From NCBI GenBank assembly GCA_009379825.1, contig WHTA01000039.1, positions 1 to 49,054 on the forward strand: DNA of 49,054 bases, read 5' to 3'. Source of the stretch: Streptosporangiales bacterium (GTDB lineage: Bacteria > Actinomycetota > Actinomycetes > Streptosporangiales > WHST01). The position numbers and the translations under genes were made by a program. Positions 36,166 through 44,256 of the stretch are shown piece by piece (position 1 is the stretch's first letter; the number at the start of each line of letters is the position of its first letter). A model generated the notes under the pieces. It made no database searches. It saw only the letters and a program-made list of their open reading frames with translations, and was not told where the DNA came from.

Positions 36166-36708
36166 ATGTCAACGGTCCGACTGACCTCCACCTCCTACGT
36201 CGTCCTCGGCATGGTCGCACTGCGTGGCGCCTCCACGTCGTACGACCTGAAGCGGGCCGTGGGGCACTCGGTCGGCTACTTCTGGCCGTTCCCCCACGCC
36301 CAGCTCTACTCCGAACCGAAGCGGCTGGTCGAGGCCGGCCTGCTGGACGTGAGCACCGAGGCGGGCGGTCGCCGGCGGCAGACCTACTCGATCACCGACG
36401 AGGGGCTGCGCGAGCTGAAGGAATGGCTGGCCGAGCCGGCCACCGAGCCGATGCAGGTGCGCGACGTGGCCGAGCTGAAGCTCTTCTTCAACGAGCTGGC
36501 GGCGGACGCCGACGTACTCAGGCTCGCCGAAGACCAGGTGAAGAAGCACCACGAGCGGATCGCCGTCTACGAGGCGATGCAGGAGCGGTTCGGCGACGAC
36601 CCGAGCGTCGCCGCGCGCATGGTCACCCTGCGCCTTGGCCTGGAGCTGGAGCGCGCGGCGCTGCGCTTCTGGGAAGAACTCGTCGCCGACCGTGGTTCGG
36701 ACCAGTGA
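36166..36708 (+). CDS. PadR-family transcriptional regulator
   Basis: A 180-residue regulator from ATG 36166 (MSTVRLTSTSYVVLGMVALR); an in-frame GTG at 36157 is possible. The winged helix-turn-helix covers about residues 8-85, with the PadR-typical FWPFPHAQLYSEPKRLVEAGLL recognition-helix and wing region and YSITDEGLRELKEWL. A helical dimerisation domain follows (KLFFNELAADADVLRLAEDQ). PadR proteins usually repress genes for phenolic-acid or drug handling and respond to the substrate. The site at 36118-36142 lies between it and the divergent molybdenum-hydroxylase operon, so autoregulation and control of that operon are likely. Confidence 0.93.
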   Translation: MSTVRLTSTSYVVLGMVALRGASTSYDLKRAVGHSVGYFWPFPHAQLYSEPKRLVEAGLLDVSTEAGGRRRQTYSITDEGLRELKEWLAEPATEPMQVRDVAELKLFFNELAADADVLRLAEDQVKKHHERIAVYEAMQERFGDDPSVAARMVTLRLGLELERAALRFWEELVADRGSDQ

Positions 36709-36730
36709 GGCGTCGCCCCAGCGACGTTTG

Positions 36731-36759
36731 TTGACAGGACATCCGGCGGATCGTAGTCT
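36731..36759 (+). promoter_or_regulatory. Near-consensus promoter of the symporter gene
   Basis: TTGACA (36731-36736), a 17-base spacer, then TAGTCT (36754-36759). The expected start is near 36766, about 94 bases before the ATG at 36860. It is one of the best housekeeping-sigma matches in the window. Confidence 0.75.
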
Positions 36760-36775
36760 GCCGACCTCCGCAACG

Positions 36776-36795
36776 GATGATCCGAATCAGATCAT
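36776..36795 (-). promoter_or_regulatory. Second copy of the PadR-region operator, before the symporter
   Basis: On the minus strand positions 36792-36776 read ATCTGATTCGGATCATC. This matches 15 of 17 bases of the site between coxL and padR. Arms ATGATC and GATCAT flank a 7-base centre, the same spacing as the first site. It lies just downstream of the expected transcription start, so a bound repressor would block transcription. Confidence 0.72.
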
Positions 36796-36859
36796 TTTCG
36801 CTCGCTTCGAGCTACTGACATGACGCGCCCGCCGCGGCGGCGTGGAGAGGGTCGTAGGC

Positions 36860-38263
36860 ATGGACTCAGTCTGGGTCGTCTTCGTCATCGCCATCGGGTA
36901 CCTGGCTGCCCTGGCCGTAATCAGCTTCGTCGTACGAAGAAGCTCACGTACCTCGGCGAGCTACACCACAGGCGGCAAGGCGTTCCCCGCGGTGTTCATC
37001 GGCCTGCTGCTTGCGTCGGAGTTCATCGGCACGTCGGCCAGCATGGGCACCGCGCAGGAAGCGTTCAGCGTCGGCATCTCCGCATCCTGGAACCTGGTCT
37101 CGCTTGGCGTCGGCTTCATCCTGTTCTCGTTCCTGCTGGCGCGGAAGTTCAAGACGCTCGGTGAGAACACCATCTCGGGCGCGCTCGCCCGCGCCTACGG
37201 CGAACGGGTGCGGGTGGCGACCTCGGTGATCATGATCGCCGCGCTGCTGATCGTCACCATCGCGATCTACGCCAGCGGCGGCGCCGTGCTCGCCAGCCTG
37301 CTGGAGATCGACCCCGCAGTCGCCGTCGTGGTCACCGGCGCGCTCGCCGCGATCTACGTCGCCGTCGGCGGCATGCGGTCGGTCGTCTACACCAACCTGC
37401 TGCACGCCATCGTGATGTTCATCGGCATCGTCATCTCCGCCGTGGTGGCCACCAAGAACGTAGGTGGGTTCGGCGAGCTGCGCGCCAAGCTGCCCGCGGA
37501 GATGTTCGACTGGGACGGCGTGGGCTGGGCGCAGATCATGGCCTGGATGATCGCCGGCATCGGCGCCACGTTCGCCACCCAGTACGTCGTGCAGGCGGTC
37601 ATCTCCGTCGGCGACGAGGGCAAGGCACAGCGCGCCGGGTTCTTCTCCGCCATCATGCTCGTCCCTTACGGCGTACTGGCCGCCCTGGTCGGCATGTGCA
37701 GTGCCGTGCTCTACCCGAAGATCGAGTCGATCCAGGCGATGCCCGCGGTCGTCGTGGACATGAACGCCGTCGCCGGCGGGATCGTGATCGCCGGGCTCGC
37801 CGCCGCCATGCTGGGCTCGCTGGCCGCACTCATCCTCGGCGCGTCCACGCTTATGCTGAAGGACTTCTACCAGCGCTTCTTCAACCGCGACGGCGACGAC
37901 AAGAAGAACGTCCGCTTCATCAGGGTCGCCACCATCGTCGCCGGCATGCTGCCGATCCCGCTCGCGTTGTACGCCACCGACGTGCTGACCGTGACGTTCC
38001 TCGCGAAGTCGCTGCGGGCCGCGCTCGCGGTGCTCGTGCTGATGATGTTCTACGCGCCGCGGTTCGGCTCGCGCGGTGGCGCGTTCGCCAGCATCATCGC
38101 CTCGCTGCTCACCACGATCGCCTGGTTCCTTGCCGGCGACCCGTACGGCATCGACAACGCGTACATCGCCGTGCTGACCCCGTTGGTGATCATGACCATC
38201 AGCCACTTCGTCAGCAAGGACCGGGCGAACGACGTCCGGGCGAAGGTCGAAGAGCCCGCGTAG
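36860..38263 (+). CDS. Sodium:solute symporter family transporter
   Basis: A 467-residue SSS-family permease with about 12-13 membrane segments. The ATG at 36860 has GGAGAGG 9 bases upstream. Features include YTTGGKAFPAVFIGLLLASEFIGTSA (the early SSS signature with a broken helix), an AIYVAVGGMRSVVYTNLLHAIVMF segment, which is the classic G-G-x4-YTD-like motif with N in place of D, and FATQYVVQAV. It probably imports a small organic acid or amine with sodium or protons. The shared operator suggests that it brings in the substrate of the PadR-controlled hydroxylase operon. It ends at a strong hairpin. Confidence 0.93.
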   Translation: MDSVWVVFVIAIGYLAALAVISFVVRRSSRTSASYTTGGKAFPAVFIGLLLASEFIGTSASMGTAQEAFSVGISASWNLVSLGVGFILFSFLLARKFKTLGENTISGALARAYGERVRVATSVIMIAALLIVTIAIYASGGAVLASLLEIDPAVAVVVTGALAAIYVAVGGMRSVVYTNLLHAIVMFIGIVISAVVATKNVGGFGELRAKLPAEMFDWDGVGWAQIMAWMIAGIGATFATQYVVQAVISVGDEGKAQRAGFFSAIMLVPYGVLAALVGMCSAVLYPKIESIQAMPAVVVDMNAVAGGIVIAGLAAAMLGSLAALILGASTLMLKDFYQRFFNRDGDDKKNVRFIRVATIVAGMLPIPLALYATDVLTVTFLAKSLRAALAVLVLMMFYAPRFGSRGGAFASIIASLLTTIAWFLAGDPYGIDNAYIAVLTPLVIMTISHFVSKDRANDVRAKVEEPA

Positions 38264-38280
38264 GGCTGCCCTGACAAGCT

Positions 38281-38315
38281 GCTGGCCGGGACCTGTGCGC
38301 ACGGTCCCGGCCAGC
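38281..38315 (+). terminator. Hairpin terminator after the symporter gene
   Basis: GCTGGCCGGGACC and GGTCCCGGCCAGC form a perfect 13-bp GC-rich stem around a 9-base loop, 17 bases after the symporter stop. There is no T-run, as often in actinobacteria. It could also serve the convergent iclR gene, whose stop is 128 bases further on. Confidence 0.8.
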
Positions 38316-38442
38316 TGTCACAACTTACCCCGATACGTGTCGGCCGACCGCCCCCAGAGGTGCCCTTGCGTGTCATGCGGTCGATCCGACACCCACAGCC
38401 TGCCCGCGGAACCTGAGTCCCACCTGTGAACCACCTGAGGAT

Positions 38443-39201
38443 TCACCGCTGGAACGTGGCCGCCACCGTCGCGGCGCGGTCGCGCAGCGGCCCCACCGCG
38501 GCACGCATCGCCTTCTGCGTGAACCTGGTCGACGGGCCCTGCACGCCGAGGATCGCGACCAGCCGGTCGGCGCCGTCGAGCACCGGCACCGCGAGCCCGT
38601 TGAGGTCCGCCTCCCGCTCCCGCACCGCGTCCGCCCAGCCGCGCCGCCGCACCTTCGCCACCTCCCGCTCCAGCGCGGAACGGTCGGTGATGGTGCGTTC
38701 GGTGTACGCCACCAGCCGCCCGGCCGGCACCCGGCCACCCCAGGCGAGGAACACCTTGCCGACCGCCGTCGCATGCGCGACACTGTTCCGCCCGATCGCG
38801 GCCACACTGCGCACGGAGACGTCGCGCTGGGCGTAGTCGATGGTGAGCACGTCGTGCTCGCCAGGTAGCGAGAGCGTCGCCGTCTCACCGGTCAGCTCGG
38901 TGAGCTCGTCCAGGTGCGGACGCGCGAGCGTACGCACGTCCAGGTTCGCCCGCACGACGTCGGCGAGCTGCAGTAGCCGGGTGCCGAGCCGGTAGGCCCC
39001 GGTGCCCGGCAGCTGCTGCACCAGGCCGGCCTCGGCCAGCGTGGCGAGCAGCCGCGAGACGGTGCTGACGTTGATCCCCGTGCGCCTGCCGAGCTCGTTC
39101 GTGCCCAGCTCACCACCGGCTTCGGCGAGGGCGTCGAGCACCGCGGTCGCGCGCTGGACGGCTTCGACCCGGCGAACCGCTGGCTTCCCAGTTCTCGGCA
39201 A
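38443..39201 (-). CDS. IclR-family transcriptional regulator
   Basis: A 252-residue regulator if the TTG at 39201 is used (LPRTGKPAVRRVEAVQRA). The frame stays open to 39282, but that extension runs through the palindromic operator and into the divergent gene, so a start at or below 39201 is more credible; no ribosome site decides it. The N-terminal winged helix has GTNELGRRTGINVSTVSRLL. The effector domain contains HATAVGKVFLAW, WADAVREREADLNGLAVPV and VAILGVQGPSTRFT. IclR proteins often control neighbouring catabolic genes, here the divergent FAD oxidase. Confidence 0.9.
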   Translation of the reverse strand: MPRTGKPAVRRVEAVQRATAVLDALAEAGGELGTNELGRRTGINVSTVSRLLATLAEAGLVQQLPGTGAYRLGTRLLQLADVVRANLDVRTLARPHLDELTELTGETATLSLPGEHDVLTIDYAQRDVSVRSVAAIGRNSVAHATAVGKVFLAWGGRVPAGRLVAYTERTITDRSALEREVAKVRRRGWADAVREREADLNGLAVPVLDGADRLVAILGVQGPSTRFTQKAMRAAVGPLRDRAATVAATFQR

Positions 39202-39228
39202 CCTAGACTCGTCTCGATTGAATGGAAA

Positions 39229-39253
39229 TACTATTGCCGACACGGCAATAGTA
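39229..39253. promoter_or_regulatory. Perfect palindromic operator between iclR and the oxidase gene
   Basis: TACTATTGCCG and CGGCAATAGTA, 11-bp arms around ACA. It ends 18 bases before the oxidase ATG and overlaps where both promoters must lie. IclR proteins bind palindromes of this type and size. Confidence 0.85.
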
Positions 39254-39271
39254 GCAGGAGTTGAGGTGTCC

Positions 39272-40606
39272 ATGGCTCCCAAAGCAGCGCGTTACGTCAT
39301 CATCGGCGCCGGCATCCACGGCCTTTCGACGGCGTGGCATCTCGCCCGCCGGCTCGAGGCGACCGGCAAGGGCAACGGCAGCGACGTACTCGTCCTCGAC
39401 AAGCACGACATCGGCGCGGGGGCGTCCGGCGTCGCCTGCGGAGTGATCCGCAACAACTACTTCCAGCCGGCGATGCGCGAGCTGATGGCGCACTCCGTCG
39501 ACGTCTGGGAGTCGGACCCCGAGGCGTTCGCGTACCACCCGGTGGGTTACCTGCAGATCGCGCCCGACGCCATGCACGACGACGTCGCGCAGATCTACGC
39601 ACAGCAACGCGCGATCGGCTACACCTCCGAGCTGGTCGAGGGCGAACGCGACTGCCGAGCGTACCTCGAGGGGATGTTCGCCGACTGGCAGGCGCCCGGT
39701 ATCTCCGTGGTGCTGCACGAGAAGCGCGGCGGTTACGCGAACAACATGGCCTCGCTGCGTGGCCTGGCCGCGAAGGCGACCGCCGCCGGCGCGACCATCG
39801 CGACCGGAGTGCAGGTCACCGGTCTCACCTTCGGCGGCGAGGCGGTGTGCGGCGTCCACACCGCCGCCGGCGAGATCCGCTGCGAGCACCTCGTCGTCGC
39901 GGCCGGCCCGTGGGTGCGCGACGTCTGGTCGATGCTCGACCTGCCCGCCAGCATCCCGGTGACCATGCCGGACGGCACCATGCACGACGACGCGCCGATG
40001 TGGACGTACTGGGCACTTCAGGAGGGCACGCTCGGTGTGGACCCGAGCACGTTCACCGACAACGGCGGCAACCTGCCCCCTGTCGTGCACGTGGACTCGT
40101 CCGAACCGCTCTACGACGACGTCGACGGCACCCTGATCACCGACCAGATGTGGGGCGTCTACTACAAGCCCGACTTCTCCTTCGGCGGCGTTCAGGGCGG
40201 CGCCTCGCCGCAGCGCCTCGTGCAGCCGGCCGCGGACGTCGCCGTCGACCCGTACGGCCCGGAGAGCCCGGAGTTCGTCGTCGGCGACGACTTCGTCCGG
40301 ATGTGGACGTCCGCGCTCGCGCACTGCCACAAGCGGTTCCAGGGCATGCGCCCGGCGTACCTCGACGAGCCGTCGGGGGGCATTGGCGCATTCACCCCGG
40401 ACAGCTTCCCGGTGTTCGACACGTTCCGGCAGAACGCGTACGTGATCGCCGACTCCAACCACGGCTACAAGATGATCGGCGTGGGCGCCCTCGTCGCCGA
40501 CGAGCTGCTCGGCACTCCGCAGGCCCTGCTCGAACCGTTCCGGTTCTCCCGCTACGCGACCGGCGAGCTACACCCGACCAGCCACTCGCCGTTCCCCTGG
40601 AGCTAG
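39272..40606 (+). CDS. FAD-dependent oxidoreductase of the DAO/sarcosine-oxidase-beta family
   Basis: A 444-residue flavoprotein from ATG 39272, with GAGG 5 bases upstream. The FAD-binding dinucleotide fold is at the N-terminus: YVIIGAGIHGLSTAWHLARR, then VLVLDKHDIGAGASGVACGVIR. The DAO family's second glycine-rich region follows near LVVAAGPWVRDVW. A C-terminal SNHGYKMIGVGALVADELLG matches the nucleotide-contacting tail of sarcosine and dimethylglycine oxidases. Such enzymes oxidise secondary or tertiary amines or D-amino acids. Here there is no gamma, delta or alpha subunit gene, so it may act alone or as the beta-type chain. It is divergent from iclR. Confidence 0.9.
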   Translation: MAPKAARYVIIGAGIHGLSTAWHLARRLEATGKGNGSDVLVLDKHDIGAGASGVACGVIRNNYFQPAMRELMAHSVDVWESDPEAFAYHPVGYLQIAPDAMHDDVAQIYAQQRAIGYTSELVEGERDCRAYLEGMFADWQAPGISVVLHEKRGGYANNMASLRGLAAKATAAGATIATGVQVTGLTFGGEAVCGVHTAAGEIRCEHLVVAAGPWVRDVWSMLDLPASIPVTMPDGTMHDDAPMWTYWALQEGTLGVDPSTFTDNGGNLPPVVHVDSSEPLYDDVDGTLITDQMWGVYYKPDFSFGGVQGGASPQRLVQPAADVAVDPYGPESPEFVVGDDFVRMWTSALAHCHKRFQGMRPAYLDEPSGGIGAFTPDSFPVFDTFRQNAYVIADSNHGYKMIGVGALVADELLGTPQALLEPFRFSRYATGELHPTSHSPFPWS

Positions 40607-40705
40607 CCCGCACAGCGGACCATTGGCCGGCATCTGGACCAACGTCCCTTCTGCCCACCCGCGGGCGCGCCCAAGGTGAAGCCACCATCGACAAAGGGGT
40701 CGGTC

Positions 40706-41956
40706 ATGCGCGTTCGCGGCGTTGTCGTCGTTGCTGCCATGGCGGGCACGTTCTTCTGGCCGACGGCCGCCGACGCGGCCGTCATCACCTGTGACGGCCG
40801 GCGCGCGACGATCGTCGGCACCAGCCAGGACGAGGTCATCACCGGCACGCCACGCAGCGACGTGATCGCCGCGCGGGGCGGCAGCGACACGGTGTACGGC
40901 CGCGGCGGCAACGACCGCATCTGCGGCGGTTACGGCGCCGACCGGCTGAACGGCGGCCCCGACGACGACCGGCTGAACGGCGGGATGGATCGGATCTCCG
41001 AGACCGACGAGGAGACCAGCAGGACCGGCGACACGCTACGCGGAGGCAGCGGCTCCGACCGGCTGGTGCCAGGCCGCGACACCCGACCTGCGGACGACAT
41101 CGGCTTCGACGCCATCGTCTGGGACACCTCGCCGCGCAAGGTCCGTATCGACATGGCCGCCGGCATCGCGACCGGCAACGGGCGCGACTCGTTCGACTCG
41201 CGCGCAGCGTGGGTGATCGGCTCCCCGTTCGGCGACACCATCGAGGGCAGCAACGGCCGCGACCGGATCGACGGCGACCGGGGGTCCGACGTCATCAGCG
41301 GCCGGCGCGGCAACGACCGCATCGTCACCGACCGCGGCACCGGCGAGACCGGCGGCAGGGATGTCGTGTCGGGCGGCCGCGACGACGACCAGATCACGTC
41401 CGGCGCCGGCCGTGACTACGTGCACGGCGGTCGCGGCGACGACGTCATCGACGACTTCGGCCGCAGCTCGGACCGGCTGTACGGCGGCAAAGGACGCGAC
41501 TTCCTCATCGGCCAGCTGTGGACGGGCGAAAAACCGCAGGTGCTCTGGGGCGGCCCGGGCGTGGACCGGGTGAGCCTCTTCACCACGGCGCTCAACCCGG
41601 CGGCGTCGGCGTCGGAGGGCACCTGGAACATAGCGTCGGGCAGGCTCGTCTTCGAGCTCGACCAACCGGTCGTCGCGACCGTGGGCAGCTTCCGCGACGC
41701 CGACCTGTCGTCGTACGGCACCACGTGGGTGGTCAGGGGCACCGACCACGCCGACAACCTCAACGCGGCGGGGACCGCGGGCACCACGTTCCGTACACTC
41801 GGCGGCGACGACAGCTTCTTCGGCTCCGCCTCCGACGACGTGTTCGACGGCGGCCCCGGCACCGACCACTCCCTCGGCATGGGCGTCGGCGACGACACGT
41901 GCATCAGCGTCGAACAGGACGACCAACCCGCCGACTGCGAGACGGTGCTCCCCTGA
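40706..41956 (+). CDS. Secreted RTX-type calcium-binding repeat protein
   Basis: A 416-residue protein from ATG 40706 (AAGGGG 6 bases upstream). A Sec-type signal peptide covers about residues 1-25 (VRGVVVVAAMAGTFFWPTAADA). About a dozen degenerate RTX nonapeptides of the GGxGxDxh type follow, such as GGSDTVYGRGGNDRICGGYG, GADRLNGGPDDDRLNGG, GGRGDDVIDDFG and LGGDDSFFGSASDDVFDGG. They would fold into a calcium-filled beta-roll outside the cell. No C-terminal type I secretion signal or secretion genes are seen, so export is by the signal peptide. No catalytic domain is recognised. Confidence 0.88.
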   Translation: MRVRGVVVVAAMAGTFFWPTAADAAVITCDGRRATIVGTSQDEVITGTPRSDVIAARGGSDTVYGRGGNDRICGGYGADRLNGGPDDDRLNGGMDRISETDEETSRTGDTLRGGSGSDRLVPGRDTRPADDIGFDAIVWDTSPRKVRIDMAAGIATGNGRDSFDSRAAWVIGSPFGDTIEGSNGRDRIDGDRGSDVISGRRGNDRIVTDRGTGETGGRDVVSGGRDDDQITSGAGRDYVHGGRGDDVIDDFGRSSDRLYGGKGRDFLIGQLWTGEKPQVLWGGPGVDRVSLFTTALNPAASASEGTWNIASGRLVFELDQPVVATVGSFRDADLSSYGTTWVVRGTDHADNLNAAGTAGTTFRTLGGDDSFFGSASDDVFDGGPGTDHSLGMGVGDDTCISVEQDDQPADCETVLP

Positions 41957-41973
41957 GCGCCTAGGCTGACCGC

Positions 41974-42363
41974 ATGGCTACCTGGGACGACGTACGCGAC
42001 ATCGTGGCCAAGCTGCCGGAGACGACCGAGTCGGTCACCTACGGCGACGCGCTGTGCTGGCGGGTGCGGAAGAAGGGCTTCGTCTGGGAACGCCCGCTGC
42101 GCCGCAAGGACCTGGAGGCACTCGGCGACGCCTCACCCACTGGGCAGATCCTCGGCGCCTACGTGCCCGACCTCGGCGCGAAGGAAGCCCTCCTCGCCGA
42201 CGAACCCGGCGTCTTCACGACGCCGCACTTCGACGACTACCCGGTCATCCTCATCCGGCTGGACGAGATCGCCGTGCCAGAGCTGCAGGAGATCGTCGTC
42301 GAGGCGTGGCTCGACCAGGCCCCGAAGCGGCTCACCCAGAGCTACCTGTCGTCGCGACCGTAG
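41974..42363 (+). CDS. MmcQ/YjbR family protein
   Basis: A 129-residue protein with the family's small double-wing-like DNA-binding fold. Visible features are MATWDDVRDIVAKLPETTES at the N-terminus, YGDALCWRVRKKGFVWERPL, and the C-terminal VVEAWLDQAPKRLTQSYL, which resembles the family end 'A-W-x2-x-APKRL'. The molecular role of this family is unknown. It starts 17 bases after the RTX gene and may share its transcript. Confidence 0.88.
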   Translation: MATWDDVRDIVAKLPETTESVTYGDALCWRVRKKGFVWERPLRRKDLEALGDASPTGQILGAYVPDLGAKEALLADEPGVFTTPHFDDYPVILIRLDEIAVPELQEIVVEAWLDQAPKRLTQSYLSSRP

Positions 42364-42466
42364 AAGTATTCTTTGGCGCTAACGTCAAACCTCGCTCGTG
42401 CGTCGTCATCAATAGTCGTAGGCCATCGGCTTGACGTCTTGGCGTAGCTGCCAGAGAATGCTGCCG

Positions 42467-43084
42467 ATGGCTCGCCAAGTTCAGCGATCTGTGCGGCGTG
42501 AGCAGCTTGTCGCTGCTGCCGCGCGTGCGATCGGCAACCGTGGACTGGCCGGGCTGCGCGTCGCCGACGTGGCCGAGCAGGCCGGCGTCGTCCGCGGTTC
42601 GGTGCACTACTACTTCCCCGACCTCTCCGACCTGCTGCACGAGGTGTACCAGCAGTCAGTCGAACGGTTCTGCACCGCGAGGATGCAGCGGGCGACGGAG
42701 CTCGACGACGCCCGCGAGAAGCTCGTGACCACCGCCCGCGCCGGCATACCGTGGAGCGCCGACGACGAGCTCGTCAACGTGCTGTACGAGTTCACGACCG
42801 CGGTACGCGAGGACCCCACATACGCCGTCATCCACGAGGCGCTGTTCGACCGGCAGGTCACGATGTACGCGGCGATCCTGGAAGTGGGCAAGGCACAGGG
42901 CCACTTCCGGCCGACCGCCCCGCCGCTCGACATCGGCGCGAACCTGGTGTCGCTGGAGAACGGCTACGGCCTGCACATCCTTGGCGGCCCCAACGTGATG
43001 GCGCCGCAGCGCGCGTTCGAGCTGATCCTCTCCTACGCCCGCGATGCCACCGGCTGCTCCGACCTCACGGCCACCGCGACATGA
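42467..43084 (+). CDS. TetR-family regulator of the NSAR cluster
   Basis: A 205-residue regulator from ATG 42467 (MARQVQRSVRREQLVAAA); ATGs slightly upstream in frame are possible. The HTH spans about residues 10-55: AARAIGNRGLAGLRVADVAE, then QAGVVRGSVHYYFPDLSDLL. The rest is an all-helical ligand domain. Upstream, ACGTCAA (about 42380) and TTGACGT (42431) are inverted copies 44 bases apart and may be part of its control region. The stop overlaps the ATG of the P1 peptidase gene (ATGA), so the regulator probably controls the genes after it. Confidence 0.9.
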   Translation: MARQVQRSVRREQLVAAAARAIGNRGLAGLRVADVAEQAGVVRGSVHYYFPDLSDLLHEVYQQSVERFCTARMQRATELDDAREKLVTTARAGIPWSADDELVNVLYEFTTAVREDPTYAVIHEALFDRQVTMYAAILEVGKAQGHFRPTAPPLDIGANLVSLENGYGLHILGGPNVMAPQRAFELILSYARDATGCSDLTATAT

Positions 43085-44182
43085 GTGCGCGCGACCTCGG
43101 CGTGCCGTTCCAAGGGCGGACGGGGACCTGGAACGCGATCACCGACGTCCCCGGGGGTCCTGGTCGGCTACCGGACACTGGTCTCGGGCTCCGGCCCGCT
43201 GGTGACCGGTGAGGGCCCGGTCCGTACGGGGGTCACGGCGATCCTGCCCCGCGGCAGGGACGGCGTGGGAACCCCGTGTGCCGCCGGCTGGTACTCGCTC
43301 AACGGCAACGGGGAGATGACCGGCACGACCTGGATCGAGGAGACCGGCGCACTCACCCTCCCGGTGACGATCACCAACACGCACGCGGTCGGCCCGGTGC
43401 ACAGCGGCGTCCTGCAGTGGGTGCACCGCGAGCACCCGCAGCTCGCCAGGGAGTGGCTGCTCCCGGTCGTAGCCGAGACCTGGGACGGCTACCTGAACGA
43501 CATCAACGGCGGTCACGTACTGCCCGGTCACGCCGCGGCAGCCATCGACGCGGCCGACACCGGTCCGGTCGCGGAAGGCTCGGTCGGCGGTGGCACCGGC
43601 ATGAACTGCTACGGCTTCAAGGGCGGCAGCGGCACGTCGTCGCGGGTGGTGGCGTACGGCAGCGACACCTACACCGTCGCCGCGTTCGTCCAGGCGAACT
43701 TCGGCTCCCGCGCAGAGCTGACCGTCGCGGGTATCCCCGTCGGCCGCGAGCTGCGCGACGACGACCCGCTCGACGCGCCAGGCGCCGGCTCGGTGATCGT
43801 GGTCGTCGCGACGGACGCCCCGCTGCTACCGAACCAGTGCAAGGCGCTTGCCCGTCGGGTGCCGTTGGGAATCGCCCGCACCGGCACGTCCGGCGGGCAC
43901 TTCTCCGGCGACATCTTCCTCGCGTTCTCCACCGCCAACACCGGCGCGTTGACGAGCACGATGGCGGGCACGACGGACGACTACCAACGCCTCACCTTCG
44001 TCCCGTGGGGCAACATCGACCCGTTCTACGCCGCGACGGTGCAAGCCGTCGAGGAGGCGGTCGTCAACGCGCTGGTGGCGGCGACCGAGATGGTCGGCCG
44101 CGACCACCATCGCTCGCCCGCCCTGCCGCACGACGTTCTCGTGTCGATGCTGCGCGACCACAACCGCCTCCGCGGCGACTGA
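43081..44182 (+). CDS. P1-family (DmpA/S58) aminopeptidase, frame broken near its start
   Basis: N-terminal-nucleophile hydrolase of the DmpA family, which removes N-terminal D-, L- or beta-amino acids and self-cleaves. The signature is GSVGGGTGMNCYGFKGGSGT followed by SSR; the chain is cut before the nucleophilic Ser/Thr in the GSGTSSR stretch. ATG 43081 overlaps the TetR stop and reads MSARDLGVPFQGRTGTWNAI, ITDVPG. It then leaves the main frame at a C4G5 run (43149-43157). Removing one G gives the family-typical DVPGVLVGYRT continuing to TGA 44182. The 1,102-bp span is not a multiple of three for this reason. Either an error or a real disruption. Confidence 0.88.
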
Positions 44183-44256
44183 CGGGTTTCCCAACCGACC
44201 CACCGGCGATAGCCTGCAAGCGTCCGCGGAGGCGAGCGCAAGTGGAGTGTGTTGCC

